Made by a program: the position numbers and the translations under genes. The notes beneath the pieces were generated by a model. It made no database searches, was not told the origin of the DNA, and saw only the letters and a list, made by a program, of their open reading frames with translations. Of a DNA stretch of 64,000 bases, positions 45,149 to 55,827 are shown piece after piece; position 1 is the first letter of the stretch; each line of letters opens with the position of its first letter. Source of the DNA: Adelphocoris suturalis. Its lineage: Eukaryota > Arthropoda > Insecta > Hemiptera > Miridae. The stretch is from the NCBI GenBank assembly GCA_030762985.1, contig CM061046.1, positions 84,095,750 through 84,159,749 of the forward strand, in the 5' to 3' direction.

Positions 45149-45619
45149 TATTTTATTTATTTATTTATTATTATGAACGGCTCACGACAATTACAGAAAT
45201 GAATTATTGCACAAAGAACAGAAAACTGTAGTAATCGAAATGAACAGATACTTAAAAAATAAATACAAAAAAGTTAAAGTTTACTATTAAATCATGACCA
45301 TGGAATCACTGAGAAGAAGAAGAGAAGATCACTGTTGATGTTAAGTAATTAAGCTGGTTTTGAGGCGAGAAAATCTGCTAGGGAAAAAATCAAAATCCAC
45401 TGCCTGGAGGAAAGCATTGACCTCACATGGTTAGCGACTCATAGGGTTGAAGGCAGCAAATGGAGCGTAGGACAAAGTGGTTGAACGGGTGGGGTAGTTC
45501 GGAACATTTATGTTGACACGTGATAGGAGATAAGGGCATTGAAGGCTGCCATTTACCAGTTTGTGGTAGAAAGCATCATCCGCATCGAAACGGCGCTCCT
45601 CCAACTTTGGCAAATCGTA
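45149..45619 (-). mobile_element. Non-LTR RT fragment inside a long duplication
   Basis: Sense is the minus strand. The 3' end is a TAA/TAAA-repeat tail at 45149-45175. The coding part lies at 45431-45613. The fragment sits exactly between the two copies of the 155-160 bp repeat, so these look like its target-site duplication. Confidence 0.75.
45431..45613 (-). pseudogene. Non-LTR RT C-terminal fragment (B-like)
   Basis: Reads FYHKLVNGSLQCPYLLSRVN, NVPNYPTRSTTLSYAPF, FNPMSR. It aligns with family B (HRLANGGIDCPSLLSHLNFY, VPPYPTRHIQTFFLP), so it is a related element. Only the last part of the protein is left. Confidence 0.75.
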
Positions 45620-45774
45620 GGCAGATCATCATTTTCGAATGTCCGCGGTTGACGCGAAGTTGGTCGAAACCCTACGTGACAGTCATTTCAAGAAATGTAG
45701 CCTTAGGGCCAGTGGTGCAAAACCAGCTTAAACCTCATTCAACGTTTAAACTGCTGTTTAAACGGAGAATGTAG
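45620..45774 (+). repeat. Right copy of 155-160 bp duplication
   Basis: Partner of 44987-45148. It includes the palindromic GTTTAAACTGCTGTTTAAAC (intact here, one change in the left copy). Confidence 0.85.
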
Positions 45775-45923
45775 TTATGCCAGGTGTACAAGTTCTTAAA
45801 CCACGCTCGTAGTTTGTGATAAGAGCTAACCTCTGCTTAAAGTTGAACGGTCATTGAGGGCCGTTTAAACTCAGTTCTAAGGGTTTGTAGTGGGAATTGG
45901 TCTAGCATGTTACAGTATTCTCA

Positions 45924-46656
45924 CGTCAAATTGGAGGTTTCACACATTTTGAATGTTTTACATACCAAATTAGAGGTTTTTCATTTCAAATTTGAGGTTT
46001 TACACACCTAATTGGATGTTTTTCATTTCAAATTGGAGGTTTTACACATCAAATGGGTGAACTCACACATCAAATTGGAGGTTATACACATCAAATTGGA
46101 GGTTTTACCATCAAATTGGGGGTTTTACACATCAATTTGGAGGTTTTCGTTTCAAATTGGAGGTTTTATGCATCAATTTGGAGGAGGATTTCAAATAAAG
46201 AAATGAGCATGATTTTACTTCATGTAAAATCTTTAGTTTCTTCTCTTGTGGTACCTACTAGCACCACTTCGGGATATATACACGATTTACGTGATGAAAA
46301 AGTTGGTGGATCTGGCAACCGATGCTACAGGGCAAGACATTTCATGTTTGTTGATTACCCATGATTTTCGTTATGAGTTCATTGTTATTCTCGAAACGTC
46401 TCGTCCTATTCATTCCTATTCCTATTCATATTTACAAGTTCCATAACCTTGTATTATGTACCGTTTGTTTCATGTGTTAATTTGTTTACTGCTTTTCCAG
46501 AATTAAATCATGTATTTACTAAATTTCCGTTATCCTCCAGTTTGAAACGAAAAACCTCGAATTTGAAACGGAAAACCTCAAATTTGATGTGTAAAACCTC
46601 CAAATTGGTGTGTAAAACCTCCAATTCGATGTGTAAAACCTTCAATTTGACGTGTA
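45924..46656. mobile_element. Foldback-like element
   Basis: The outer ends are inverted: CACGTCAAATTGGAGG on the left and 'aaaccttcaatttgacgtg' on the right. The left arm (45924-46194) holds about ten units of 'tcaaattggaggttttacac' in tandem. The right arm (46540-46656) holds five inverted units. The unique centre (about 46200-46535) is without a recognised gene. Long inverted arms built of short tandem repeats around a loop are the Foldback design. No clear target-site duplication was found. Confidence 0.7.
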
Positions 46657-46659
46657 TAT

Positions 46660-49050
46660 AATATATAATATAATGATGATCATCAGTATCACGGTAATCA
46701 TTATATCATGTCATGCCATGGTAACTATCATATTATTATCATATCATTATAATAATCATATAAATAATCATTCCATTTTGGGCCGTTTACGTCCCAATTT
46801 TTTTAGTAAATTAGTTTTTTTTTTAGATTTATATTTTTTGTAGTATTTTGATGGATACAAATAGGTTCTTGGATGTAATAGAGTCCCAGTCGTGGAACTT
46901 GTCCATAAGCACTATTTTTCTAAATTTTTCAAAGCATTATGTTTGAGTAACTATACATTTTATTTGAGCCCTTCGAGTCCAAAAATATAAAATTGTTAAC
47001 AATAAGTCATTTAGCAACAAAACTTTCATAAAATGTTATCCTGTTAAACGAAATTTTTTTGAATGAATTTAAACAATTTATTGCTTTTTTATCGATTTAA
47101 AAAAATAAGTATGAGTACATTTTAGTACATTTTAGACAAAAATTAAGGTATTGCAATGGCTCCAAAAAATTGTTTTAGAATGGAAAATAGGAATGATATA
47201 GGAGAATAAAATGGAGACAAACTTAGAAAAAATGCAAAAAGGCGTAAGCTGTAAAAGTAGGAAAGGTTGGAGATATAGGAGAAGTGGAGGGGAGGGGGTG
47301 CGAGGAAAATATAATGCCAGAGAAGAGTTTCGTAGCCAAACCAATCAATTGCCACATAACTGGTTGAAGAGAGTAGAAGGTAACAGTGAGACCATAAAAC
47401 ATATTGAACTGGCCTTCGTCGATTTGAAAGTTATTAAAGAAGAAAGGTTTATTAAAAAAAAAAAAAAAAAAAAAAAAACATTTATTATCTATTAGACATA
47501 CTTGTTGGAAAAACAAAAAGTATAAAATAGTGAAGGTAATCTATCCATAAACATGAGTTCAAAGGAATGAAAACCTTGTTGTGATTGTTGAGTTGGATAC
47601 GAGTTTCTTAAAATAGGGAGGCAATACAAGGGATTTTGCTTAAATACCATATTACGATCGTTTTCATCATACCTAACTCTCTACAGTTACGGATATTTAC
47701 GAAGGTTGGCAACGCTGAGGGGTTGCTTTGTGGGGAGGAACAGGAACGTCTCGTATTGAGTTATCACTTTTCCAACCAACTTCATCGTTGTGTTGACTGT
47801 CGAAAAAATTTCATGTTGTTATGCAAATTACTGTGAAGCCATATGAATCTACTCCGTCTGTTTAGATTTCGAAATGTCAACAATGGGTGGCCCACGACTA
47901 ACGCTTCTGAATCCATCCGCACAAAAGGAAGGCGGCACCTGTCAACAGAGAAAACTCAAAATGAAAACCCTCAGCTTGAAGAAAAACCGTTCTCCCCATT
48001 TTAAACGGACATCGTAACTCCCAAACTGAACGACTACCAGCGGTTCCAATGCGCGGGGTTGGTAGATTTTAGACAGTTTGACACCGAGCGACAAGTATCG
48101 CGGTCTCTTTGTCGCGCGATTCGACCCGCGCCAGCACGCACCTTCTTCCTGAAAGGTTATGAGAAATAACGAAATAGGGCGTGTTAAGATCATAAACACA
48201 ATAATAAAAATTTTGGTAAGTAATTCATGCATTACAGGGACGTCCCTATGAATGGATTGTATATAATTTTGGTGAAAATCAAAATAAGAGGAAAAACTAA
48301 AATATCATGATATCGGATATAACCCCCTCTCTCAATTCAACCCCATCACCGACAGTAAATTGCTTATATTTTATAGTTCATCAGTTACTTTCTGTGTAAC
48401 TCAGTTGCTTTTATTTTCGAAGCGCTGTAGGCAACATAGGATTTTAGCATAAATTGAGATGTTTCCAACGAGTGGTGAACAATTTCCGTTGGATAAGAAC
48501 TAACAGAGCTGCATTTCCTTAAGAACGGTTCCGTTGTAAGTGAAAATCATTGGAAAGTAATTTTAGTAAGTAACGCTATAAACTCGCAATTTTTTCCATT
48601 GGGTGCCAAAGTAAAAACATGAAAATGTCAAAATCGTTGCCCATCCACTTATGCAAGTGGTCCACTCTTCTACATATTATCATTCGTCGAATTGTTACGT
48701 TCCAATTCCAGGATTAGGAAATGAGTAATTACGGAAATACGGAGGGGTCGAGGTATGGAGAAACAAACACAACTTCTCAAGAAGGCGGGCGGTGACAAGA
48801 TGCGGATCAGCGCTGGTCCGTGGGTTAACTCAACACAACACGGGGTTAATGCTGTGCGTTATCACGACAAAATCCCGAGTCAAGCGTTGGTGGAATGGTC
48901 ATTTCGCCGTCATGACAAGAAAACTCAGGATCCTGGGTTAATCCAAGGAAAACTCCTATTGGTGGAGCTGGCCCATAGATAATTTGTTGAGGAAAAAGGG
49001 ATGAAAAATAGTAATGATGAGCGGGTGGGGATATGTGGAACTAAAAGAGT
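46660..49050. other. No recognisable gene
   Basis: AT-rich, with ATTATCAT-type short repeats (46670-46770) and a 25-base A-run near 47455. Open frames on both strands near 47132-47516 overlap each other and include the A-run. R8-like text lies at about 48440-48640. Confidence 0.5.
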
Positions 49051-49059
49051 AATAAGCTT

Positions 49060-49110
49060 TATAAAAAAGGCCTTCTGTCCTTAAATTGATTTTGACATAG
49101 ATGTCTTTTG
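49060..49110 (-). repeat. Penelope-like end fragment
   Basis: 'aagctttataaaaaaggcct' and 'tctgtccttaaattg' match 15660-15695 and, inverted, 50770-50810. Confidence 0.7.
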
Positions 49111-49490
49111 GCTGGGGGTCATGACAAAATAAGCGTGATCGTGATCACAAAATGTAATGGGTTACCTACTTAATGTGGTTGGGTAATGGGTTGTTATCTA
49201 CTTTCATTACGTTACTAATCACGCTACTCTACCCAGAAAATGAGGAAGTCACTATTTATTAGCAATTAACGAAACAACAACAAAACAATTCGAATTTGTA
49301 ATTTAAGTGATTTCACCTTCTGTTTCTTATCTTACCTACAAGTTAAGTAGCATAATGGGTCCTACGAAAAAAAAAATTGCAGTAAGGAAAACAAAAAATT
49401 AAAACAAAAAATACATCTCATATTTCAGTACTCACCGACCATTATTATCTAAAACTATCTAATTTTAATTACATTGTATTATATTGCAAT

Positions 49491-49620
49491 AAGACGATAC
49501 AAAAAACGCGTTGGTTGCCCATTGCAGATCTTTAGAAAATAAAAAATTCAAATCAATTAACTTCCGAAAAGACAGACAAAACTTGAGCAAATTTACTCGT
49601 ATTTGATTGATGGACTCTAA
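49491..49620 (+). pseudogene. Penelope-like ORF C-terminus, decayed
   Basis: Reads TIQKTRWLPIADL, then a gap of about 16 residues relative to 15911-16105, KIKNSN, then in a shifted frame FRKDRQNLSK. It includes a stop, a deletion and a frameshift. It is in direct order with the Penelope end at 50660-50840, so one element may have been split by about 950 bases of inserted sequence. Confidence 0.65.
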
Positions 49621-49998
49621 ATTTAAAAATGCCGTTACCAGCGAACTTAGCAAAACATACGAAGAAACATCGTTACCTACATAAAAGCAAACAATTTTAA
49701 ATTTGATTTAAAAAAAAAGAAAGAAACGCGGCAGGCCGCTTGTACTCTCTCTCTCTTTTGAGAGAAGAGCTATGAGCATTGAAAATATCTCAGTAATTTC
49801 AATGTTTTGCTATTGTTTTAAATAAAATAACAATTACAAAACATAAAATAATTGTTGACAAACAATTACTGAATTTGCTGTAAGCCAGTATTGACGATGT
49901 CCAATTCTTCCACGAATATGAATTCACAGGTAGTAAGGTCATTGTCGGTTATGGTGCGCGTCTACAATTACTATAACCAAGATTAACTTCTCAACCAA

Positions 49999-50002
<4 letters not shown>

Positions 50003-50045
<43 letters not shown>
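50003..50045 (+). repeat. 43-base A-run
   Basis: The longest homopolymer in the window. It is followed by R8-related text ('aagcgcggcattgtttac'), which also occurs at 17450 without the A-run. Confidence 0.95.
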
Positions 50046-50046
<1 letters not shown>

Positions 50047-50659
50047 AAAAACAAGCGCGGCATTGTTTACTATATTCATTTATAACATAAATAAATATAA
50101 AACTACGACATGAATAGAAGAACAAGTACGAAAGAAATGCGTGATAAATCGAGAGCTTTCCAACCAGTGGAGAACGATTTTTGTCCGGTGAAAACTAAAG
50201 AGATTTAGTACCTGAAAATCAAAAGGAAACAACACCTAACTTGTTTAGGAATAGGTTGCGTGAAGTTTTATCATTTAATGATTAACAGGACGTTTCCATT
50301 TATTTTCACGTCACGAGCGTCACGTTCCGGTGGGGTTTTCTATTGATTTTCACGTTCAACCAATGCGTTACCTACTAGGAAAGTCCCTTAGTTTTCATAG
50401 CAAGAAAAGTTAGCCACTTTTTGGAATGCTCTCATTTCATCACAGCATCTCATAATACCTAAGCCTCTGTAGTGTCAAGAAAAAGCTGATTTAACTACCG
50501 AACTAATAATGTGTAAAATTAATCATTATTAAATGATCTGACTGTAGAACCGTAGGTCTACCGTCCGTTTTTTTTTTTTTTTTTTTTTTTTGAGTAACAA
50601 AATTTCCGGTTGATTCATCGACTAAAACATTTTCAATGTCAAAAAAACTTTCAACTTCG

Positions 50660-50840
50660 ATTTTTAACAAAAAAAGAAAAAAAGTAGATATTTACATTTT
50701 TTAATATTAATCTTCCTGAAGAAGCCCCTATTCCTGGGGAGAAACGTTGGAGTTTAATTTAAAAATCTATTTAAGGATAGAAGGCCTTTTTTTTTATAGA
50801 GCTTGTTATAATATGAACTGTCCGAATAAAGAAACGTCTA
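50660..50840 (+). mobile_element. Penelope-like element 3' end
   Basis: 'agtagatatttacatttttt', the ribozyme motif, 'gttggagtttaattt', 'aaggatagaaggcc' and 'gaactgtccgaataaagaa' match the minus-strand end at 15605-15800 in full order. Confidence 0.75.
50710..50753 (+). ncRNA. Hammerhead ribozyme motif, best-preserved GC helix II
   Basis: Plus strand: core CTGAAGA (50716-50722); helix II CCCC pairs with GGGG around a TATTCCT loop; GAAA; the palindrome ACGT as helix III; T at the cleavage site; TCC before and GGA after as helix I. All invariant core bases are present. Confidence 0.65.
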
Positions 50841-51309
50841 AAAGAGTAATGGTGACATTCTTGTTACAAAGTTCTCCAGATTCAGATCACCCCTCTGATT
50901 TCTACGAACTAAACGTCGAAAAGGAACTCCGAGAAGAAATTTGTAAAGGAAGACGTCCTTGGCGTGTCGGAGTCGCCCCAGATAGCGGCGGATCTGGTTG
51001 AGAACGCGGGCGTCCGGGACACAAGTCGGAGGTGTCCCAACGTCCCAAGTGAGGGCAGAAGTCAAGGACCAGCCAGCATGCAGTCGCCCGACCGAAATAT
51101 GAATAGGCGGAGGCGGACGTCGCAGAGTGGAGCAAACAGGCCAAAACCGGCACAAACTTTGTGCCTATCTCAAGAACTGTTCGTCCTAACAGTATCAGTT
51201 CGTCGGGTAAAACTTGGCGGACTCCCCACTTCTGTTATTTATTTATTTTGAAACTTAATGGTGTGCCCCCTCCGCATTCGAGGGAGTTTAAAAACAAAAA
51301 AAAGAAAAA

Positions 51310-51860
51310 AAAAGTGCACGTCCGCAAATCCTTGTACCTAACAAGCTTAATTTCCTCAATATTCAACCGATTCTTATGAAATTTTCATGGAACGTGCGGG
51401 TTAGAGTGAAGACGGTCCCCTATGAGTTTTGTTGTTCCCAAATTAATGCTTCATCCGGCGCATGCGCAAACGCATATTCCATCAAGCATCATTTTCTCAC
51501 GCCCCCGTAGTCCAATCTCGCTCAAATTTGGAGGATAAGTGAAAGAGGTAAATTTGAGCGTTCCCTATCAATTTCAACGTAATCCTAACATCAGTAGCTA
51601 CTGCTATGTGCGAATTTGTATTCTTTTTAAACTAGCCTAATTTAAACAGTTTTTGTCCGATTTTGATGAAACTTTCAGGGAATGTGCGAGTTAGGCTGTA
51701 AATTATCCACTATCAATTCCATACTTCTCAAATCATTACTTCATTTTGCGCATGCGCAATCGTAAATTCCTTCAAGCATCATTTTTTTACGCCTTCATCT
51801 TCCAATCCCGCTCAAATTTGGTGCATAGTTGGGGGACATATGATCTAAGTAGATGGGATA
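51310..51860 (+). repeat. R1 copy without the hairpin head
   Basis: 'acaagcttaatttcc', 'cttatgaaattttcatgg', 'aacgtgcgggttag', 'ccggcgcatgcgcaaacg', 'cgctcaaatttggaggataa', second site 'ttgcgcatgcgcaatcg'. The R4 terminal motif follows at 51865-51912. Confidence 0.8.
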
Positions 51861-51919
51861 TCTAACACAGAAATAATCAACCACTGTGTAATAATTTGCA
51901 GCGTTTTTTCTGAAAAATG

Positions 51920-53300
51920 GAGGGATCATTTTTAGCGCATTTACTTTTTAAAAAAAGTAAAAAAGAAAAAAAATGTAAAAAAATAAATAAAAAAAAAAAA
52001 ATAAAAAGAGCTATTGTGTTCATTTTGTCTGTTGATGTATGTAGGTATGTCCTCTCAAAATCGTTTTAAATGTCACTTCCCGACGTCCGAATTTGATGAA
52101 ACTTGGTATGGATGTAATCTGCAACATGGCGAGGATAAAGATGTATCTGGGGCCGCTGACGCATGAGAGGTCATTGATCAGCGGAGTGAACTCCAAAGCC
52201 ATTTTGTTTCGAATTCAACGCAAGAAGCGTCTATTTCACGCGGATCTTCTCACAAGAAAATACGGTATCATGTGATTCACTTCGTGAGCACTGATCTACT
52301 TGTTTCACTAGTAATTATGGTGAAATTCACCTCTTATTCATATATATATATAGCAGTCGAAAAATAATTGAAATCAAGGATTGGCAGTGAAGTTCGACGA
52401 TCCCCCTCAGACTTCAACCCAATGAATGATTGTGAACACCATCCAAACATGCTATCAATCAAAATAACCCCGCACACAACCCTGCAGCATTACATAAGTC
52501 ATAAATAGTACAGTTAAATAACGGATGCCAAGTTAGTAGGTAAGTCCACATCATATAGTACTACTCCGCAGAAGTGGCAGTTACAAAAAAACAGGTTCTT
52601 TCACGAAGCTCGCTCCATTCCGCAATAACATGAAAGTGTCGATATCAAGGCTGGTTTGATTGCTTTTTCGAGACCACTCACCTCTCAACTGATACAATTA
52701 CCGATACTCGGATAGTTTACGCTTCAATAAATTATCACTTAAGAAAATAAACTAGGTTGAGGTTTCTTTTGAAAGTTAAGGCAGCCATTTACTATCTAAA
52801 AATGAAGTTTGTATTATATCTACAACCACAATGATGACAATGTCAGTCTTTCCTTGACCTTCACGGGAAAATCATTCAGAGTTGACGTTCCTACTTGTTT
52901 TTACAAAATATCGTATTTTCAAAACATTGATTTTGCTTCTGATCATCAGCAAACGTAAGAACCTTCGTATAACAACCACGAATTTTATAGCTTTCATCCG
53001 ATTTCAATGAAAATTTAAAGGATTATGCTGTTTTGATTGCAGGCGGTTCTTTTGAACTGCTTCGCTCTCGTAATAAATTTTCTCCAATTTTAATGAAATA
53101 CGTTACTCATTACGTACGTACATTTTGAGAGTGGACCCTTGATATACTGTACACCTATGAATTTCATTCCGGCTAAATGGTCGTCTCAGCTTAGGGTTTG
53201 ACCAACTCCGCCAGTGTCCATTCTGCGTATTCTAATCTCATTACCAACTCCGCCAGGAAAAGTAAAAGTCATCATAGTAAGAAGGTACACGATTCGTTCA
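51920..53300. other. No recognisable gene
   Basis: A-rich tracts near 51940-52010, and short frames of about 60 codons on both strands at 52020-52275. R1-like phrases near 52990-53110. Confidence 0.5.
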
Positions 53301-53307
53301 AGAAGTA

Positions 53308-53691
53308 CATTTATTTATTTATTTAGAAGATAAGGAACGAACCCAATTACAAGAGAGAAAAAAAAAGAAAAGTGAACAGGTAGTACCTAAATTAATTATA
53401 AATATATGAAATGGGAAACAACCAACGATGACCAGAGCACCACACTAGAGAGTCACACTGCTTCACCAAAGACACAGATTGCAAAATGAGTTATTGAGGG
53501 GTATCCAAGCAGAGGTGGCGGAAAAGTTGAGTTTTGATGGTTGAGATGGGGGAAGAAAGAATGTCAATGAAGGGAGGTGATGATGAGAGGAGGTTCGCTT
53601 GGCGAGGAAAGCGGCTCAGTGGGCGGTGATATAATTTGTGGAAGAAAAGGGGACGGCAAAATATTTGAAAAAATCGAAACACAAATGTCAA
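53308..53691 (-). mobile_element. Non-LTR 3' fragment (B-like)
   Basis: The minus-strand end has an AAATAAATAAATAAATG tail (53308-53322), like family B. The last frame (53491-53691) reads ...RPLSRFPRQANLLSSSPPFI, DILSSPISTIKTQL, similar in layout to family B's REFNRLVGLSSDVDLLCLSE, LAFKRHCKLL. Weak but consistent. Confidence 0.5.
53491..53691 (-). pseudogene. Non-LTR RT extreme C-terminus
   Basis: 66 open codons matching only the final part of B-like proteins (hydrophobic DIL..S...K.QL motif, then stop). The rest of the protein is missing. It could also be chance similarity; the TAAA tail on the same strand supports the call. Confidence 0.45.
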
Positions 53692-54052
53692 TAGGTAGGT
53701 ATATAAGTTATAAAAATATAATATATTGAATACATTCCAAATCGTAAGTTCAATTCAAACAGGTCAATCTATAAAGGCACATTTTATTCTATTATAACGT
53801 AGGTACACTTTCTGAATTTCCCGAGTTGTGTGTATCTTTACGGTAGTGACGAGACGCACATTGCAAGAAGTACAATCTGTGGACATTACCCTGGCGATAA
53901 TTTAGTATCAACTGGTCAAGTATATATTTTTTTTTGTCGAAAAGTATAGTTAGAAGAAAGTTTGGGAGCGTCGGATCCGTTCATTATAGTTATTGAGTCA
54001 ATTTCCTTTTTTTTTTAATGCATCTAAAAAACAAAAATATTGGTATGAGTAC

Positions 54053-54265
54053 TTAAAAAAAAGCATTAAATTTTCGGTGGAAAGATTCACACATATTAGT
54101 TGTTCTCGCAGACGTCACCTCGTCTCGAGCCCATAAGCGTGGAGGAAATTTGGCATTTTCTTCTATGTAGTTTTCGACCAAATAATCTGCATACTGTTCA
54201 ACTCGATGATCTCGCGGCATGATTGACATCAGGTCCTCAACGATTATTATTCTCGAAAATAACAA
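54053..54265 (-). pseudogene. MULE-type transposase C-terminal fragment
   Basis: 70 codons: DYLVENYIEENAKFPPRLWA, then TNMCESFHRKFNAFF and the end. 'FPxxLW...(T)NxCESFHxxFN' is a familiar closing motif of Mutator-like and related transposases in animals (zinc-coordinating C/H region). No N-terminal or DDE portion and no terminal inverted repeats were found near it. Confidence 0.6.
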
Positions 54266-54269
54266 TTTG

Positions 54270-55190
54270 TCTACCGCGTTGGGATTCTGATAAAGTAAAG
54301 TCAGTTAGAAGTGCCACCGCATAAGACCAGGAGATAACTGAGCTGGCGGAGTCGGTAGCTTCATATCTGAGCTGATAAACAACCCTGGCGGAAACGGCAT
54401 GTTCGAGAACGTCTAATTAATCCGATTGGCGGACTTGGTTGCTTCTCCTCAGCGCATACGCGAACGTGATATTCTTGTAATGAGCATAACTTAAAATTTT
54501 CATCTGATTTTGATAAACTTGTAAGGGATGAGCAACGTTTGATGGTAACCTACCAATTTCATCGCGGTCAGACTTAAGGCAGTCTTTAAACTTGAGCAAC
54601 CTCAAAATTTGTCCAACAAACCCGACTTTTACAGTTTGCATTTACTTTCCGTGAATTTCAAGGGTTGTGAGGGTTTGATTCAACACGGTCTCTTATGGAT
54701 GTAATTAGGGAGTTTTTCACTCTTCCATCTGAGTCGTTCAGTTACGTCATTGTACAACAGAGGTTTTTCTCGCGCAAGCGAACCAGAAGCTAACCAGTGA
54801 GTTGTACTGTACGAATAGGGAATCGTCGTACGATTGAATGAAACTATTAAAAAATCACACTAACGTGACTACACTACACTTTAGAATTATAGAATACTAA
54901 CGGTATTATATTCTTTCATACTGGAAGATTTAATAAATTATCACTAACTTTATCTACATGATTTAATTTTTTCACTAGAAATTGATGTGGTACTGGAACC
55001 ACCTGTTTAGGCAACATCGAAATTTGGCATGGGTTAGGAGAATATCATTTGGAACCTTCAACAAGATCAACGATCAATATATATTTAACATATTACCTAT
55101 TACATATATGTAGGTACGATATTTTTCATTTTTATCCCCTGGCCAATTACGTTTTAGTATTAAAAATAATGAACCAACCACATTGAAGGT
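54270..55190. other. No recognisable gene
   Basis: Weak R1-like text at 54440-54540 ('cgcatacgcgaacgtgat', 'catctgattttgat'). Otherwise AT-rich and without frames of note. Confidence 0.5.
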
Positions 55191-55261
55191 GTGTACACAA
55201 TATGCATGCTAATAGGAAAAGGGCGAAAAGCATTATCTAACTCGATCTTCCTACTCTGTAA

Positions 55262-55561
55262 GTGGCACAATCTCTACTCATTTCATCAAAATCGATCTAT
55301 CAATACCGGAGCTTCATCTATAACAAGCAATTTCAGGTGGCACAATCCCTACTCATTTCATCAAATTCGATCTATCAATATCGGAGCTTCGTCTATAATA
55401 TGCAATTTCAGGTGGCACAATCCCTACTCATTTCATCAATATCGATCTATCAATATCGGAGCTTCGTCTATAACAAGCACTTTCAGGTGGCACAATCCCT
55501 ACTCATTTCATCAAAATCAATCTATCAATATCGGTGCTTCGTCTATAACAAGCACTTCCAA
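55262..55561 (+). repeat. 75-bp tandem array, four units
   Basis: Units start with 'gtggcacaat' at 55262, 55337, 55412 and 55487, an exact 75-bp period, each with 'ctactcatttcatcaa' and 'tcgatctatcaatatcgg'. Because 75 is divisible by 3 and the unit lacks stops in two frames, frames of 132 and 101 codons arise. I take these as by-products. Confidence 0.95.
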
Positions 55562-55827
55562 GTTTGAGCATGTGCAATTATTTTATTAGTACTCAGGATG
55601 TCATCTTACTTGTACCCAAATACCCTCCAAATTTGAACAAAATCGGACTGATGGTAGATCGTGAAGCTTTACAATCCAATGATAAGGTATCAGCATAATT
55701 TAAGTGAGGATGAATCCTGCAAACCAACCATATTTTTCGAAAATCACAAATATTGCAATTTGCATGCCATACCACGTCTAAATGGGAACCAAAAAACTTA
55801 TTGTAGGTTCCTTATGGTCACGGAAGG

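Noticed and set aside
47132..47516. Overlapping frames of 70-97 codons on both strands
   Set aside because: They overlap one another on opposite strands, include a homopolymer A-run and lack any known motif.
53491..53691. Independent small secreted protein
   Set aside because: Hydrophobic start looked signal-like, but the layout and the TAAA-type tail on the same strand fit the end of a B-like retrotransposon better.
55191..55589. 132-codon repetitive protein as a real gene
   Set aside because: Explained by a 75-bp tandem repeat free of stops; no start context, conserved motif or neighbours support it.
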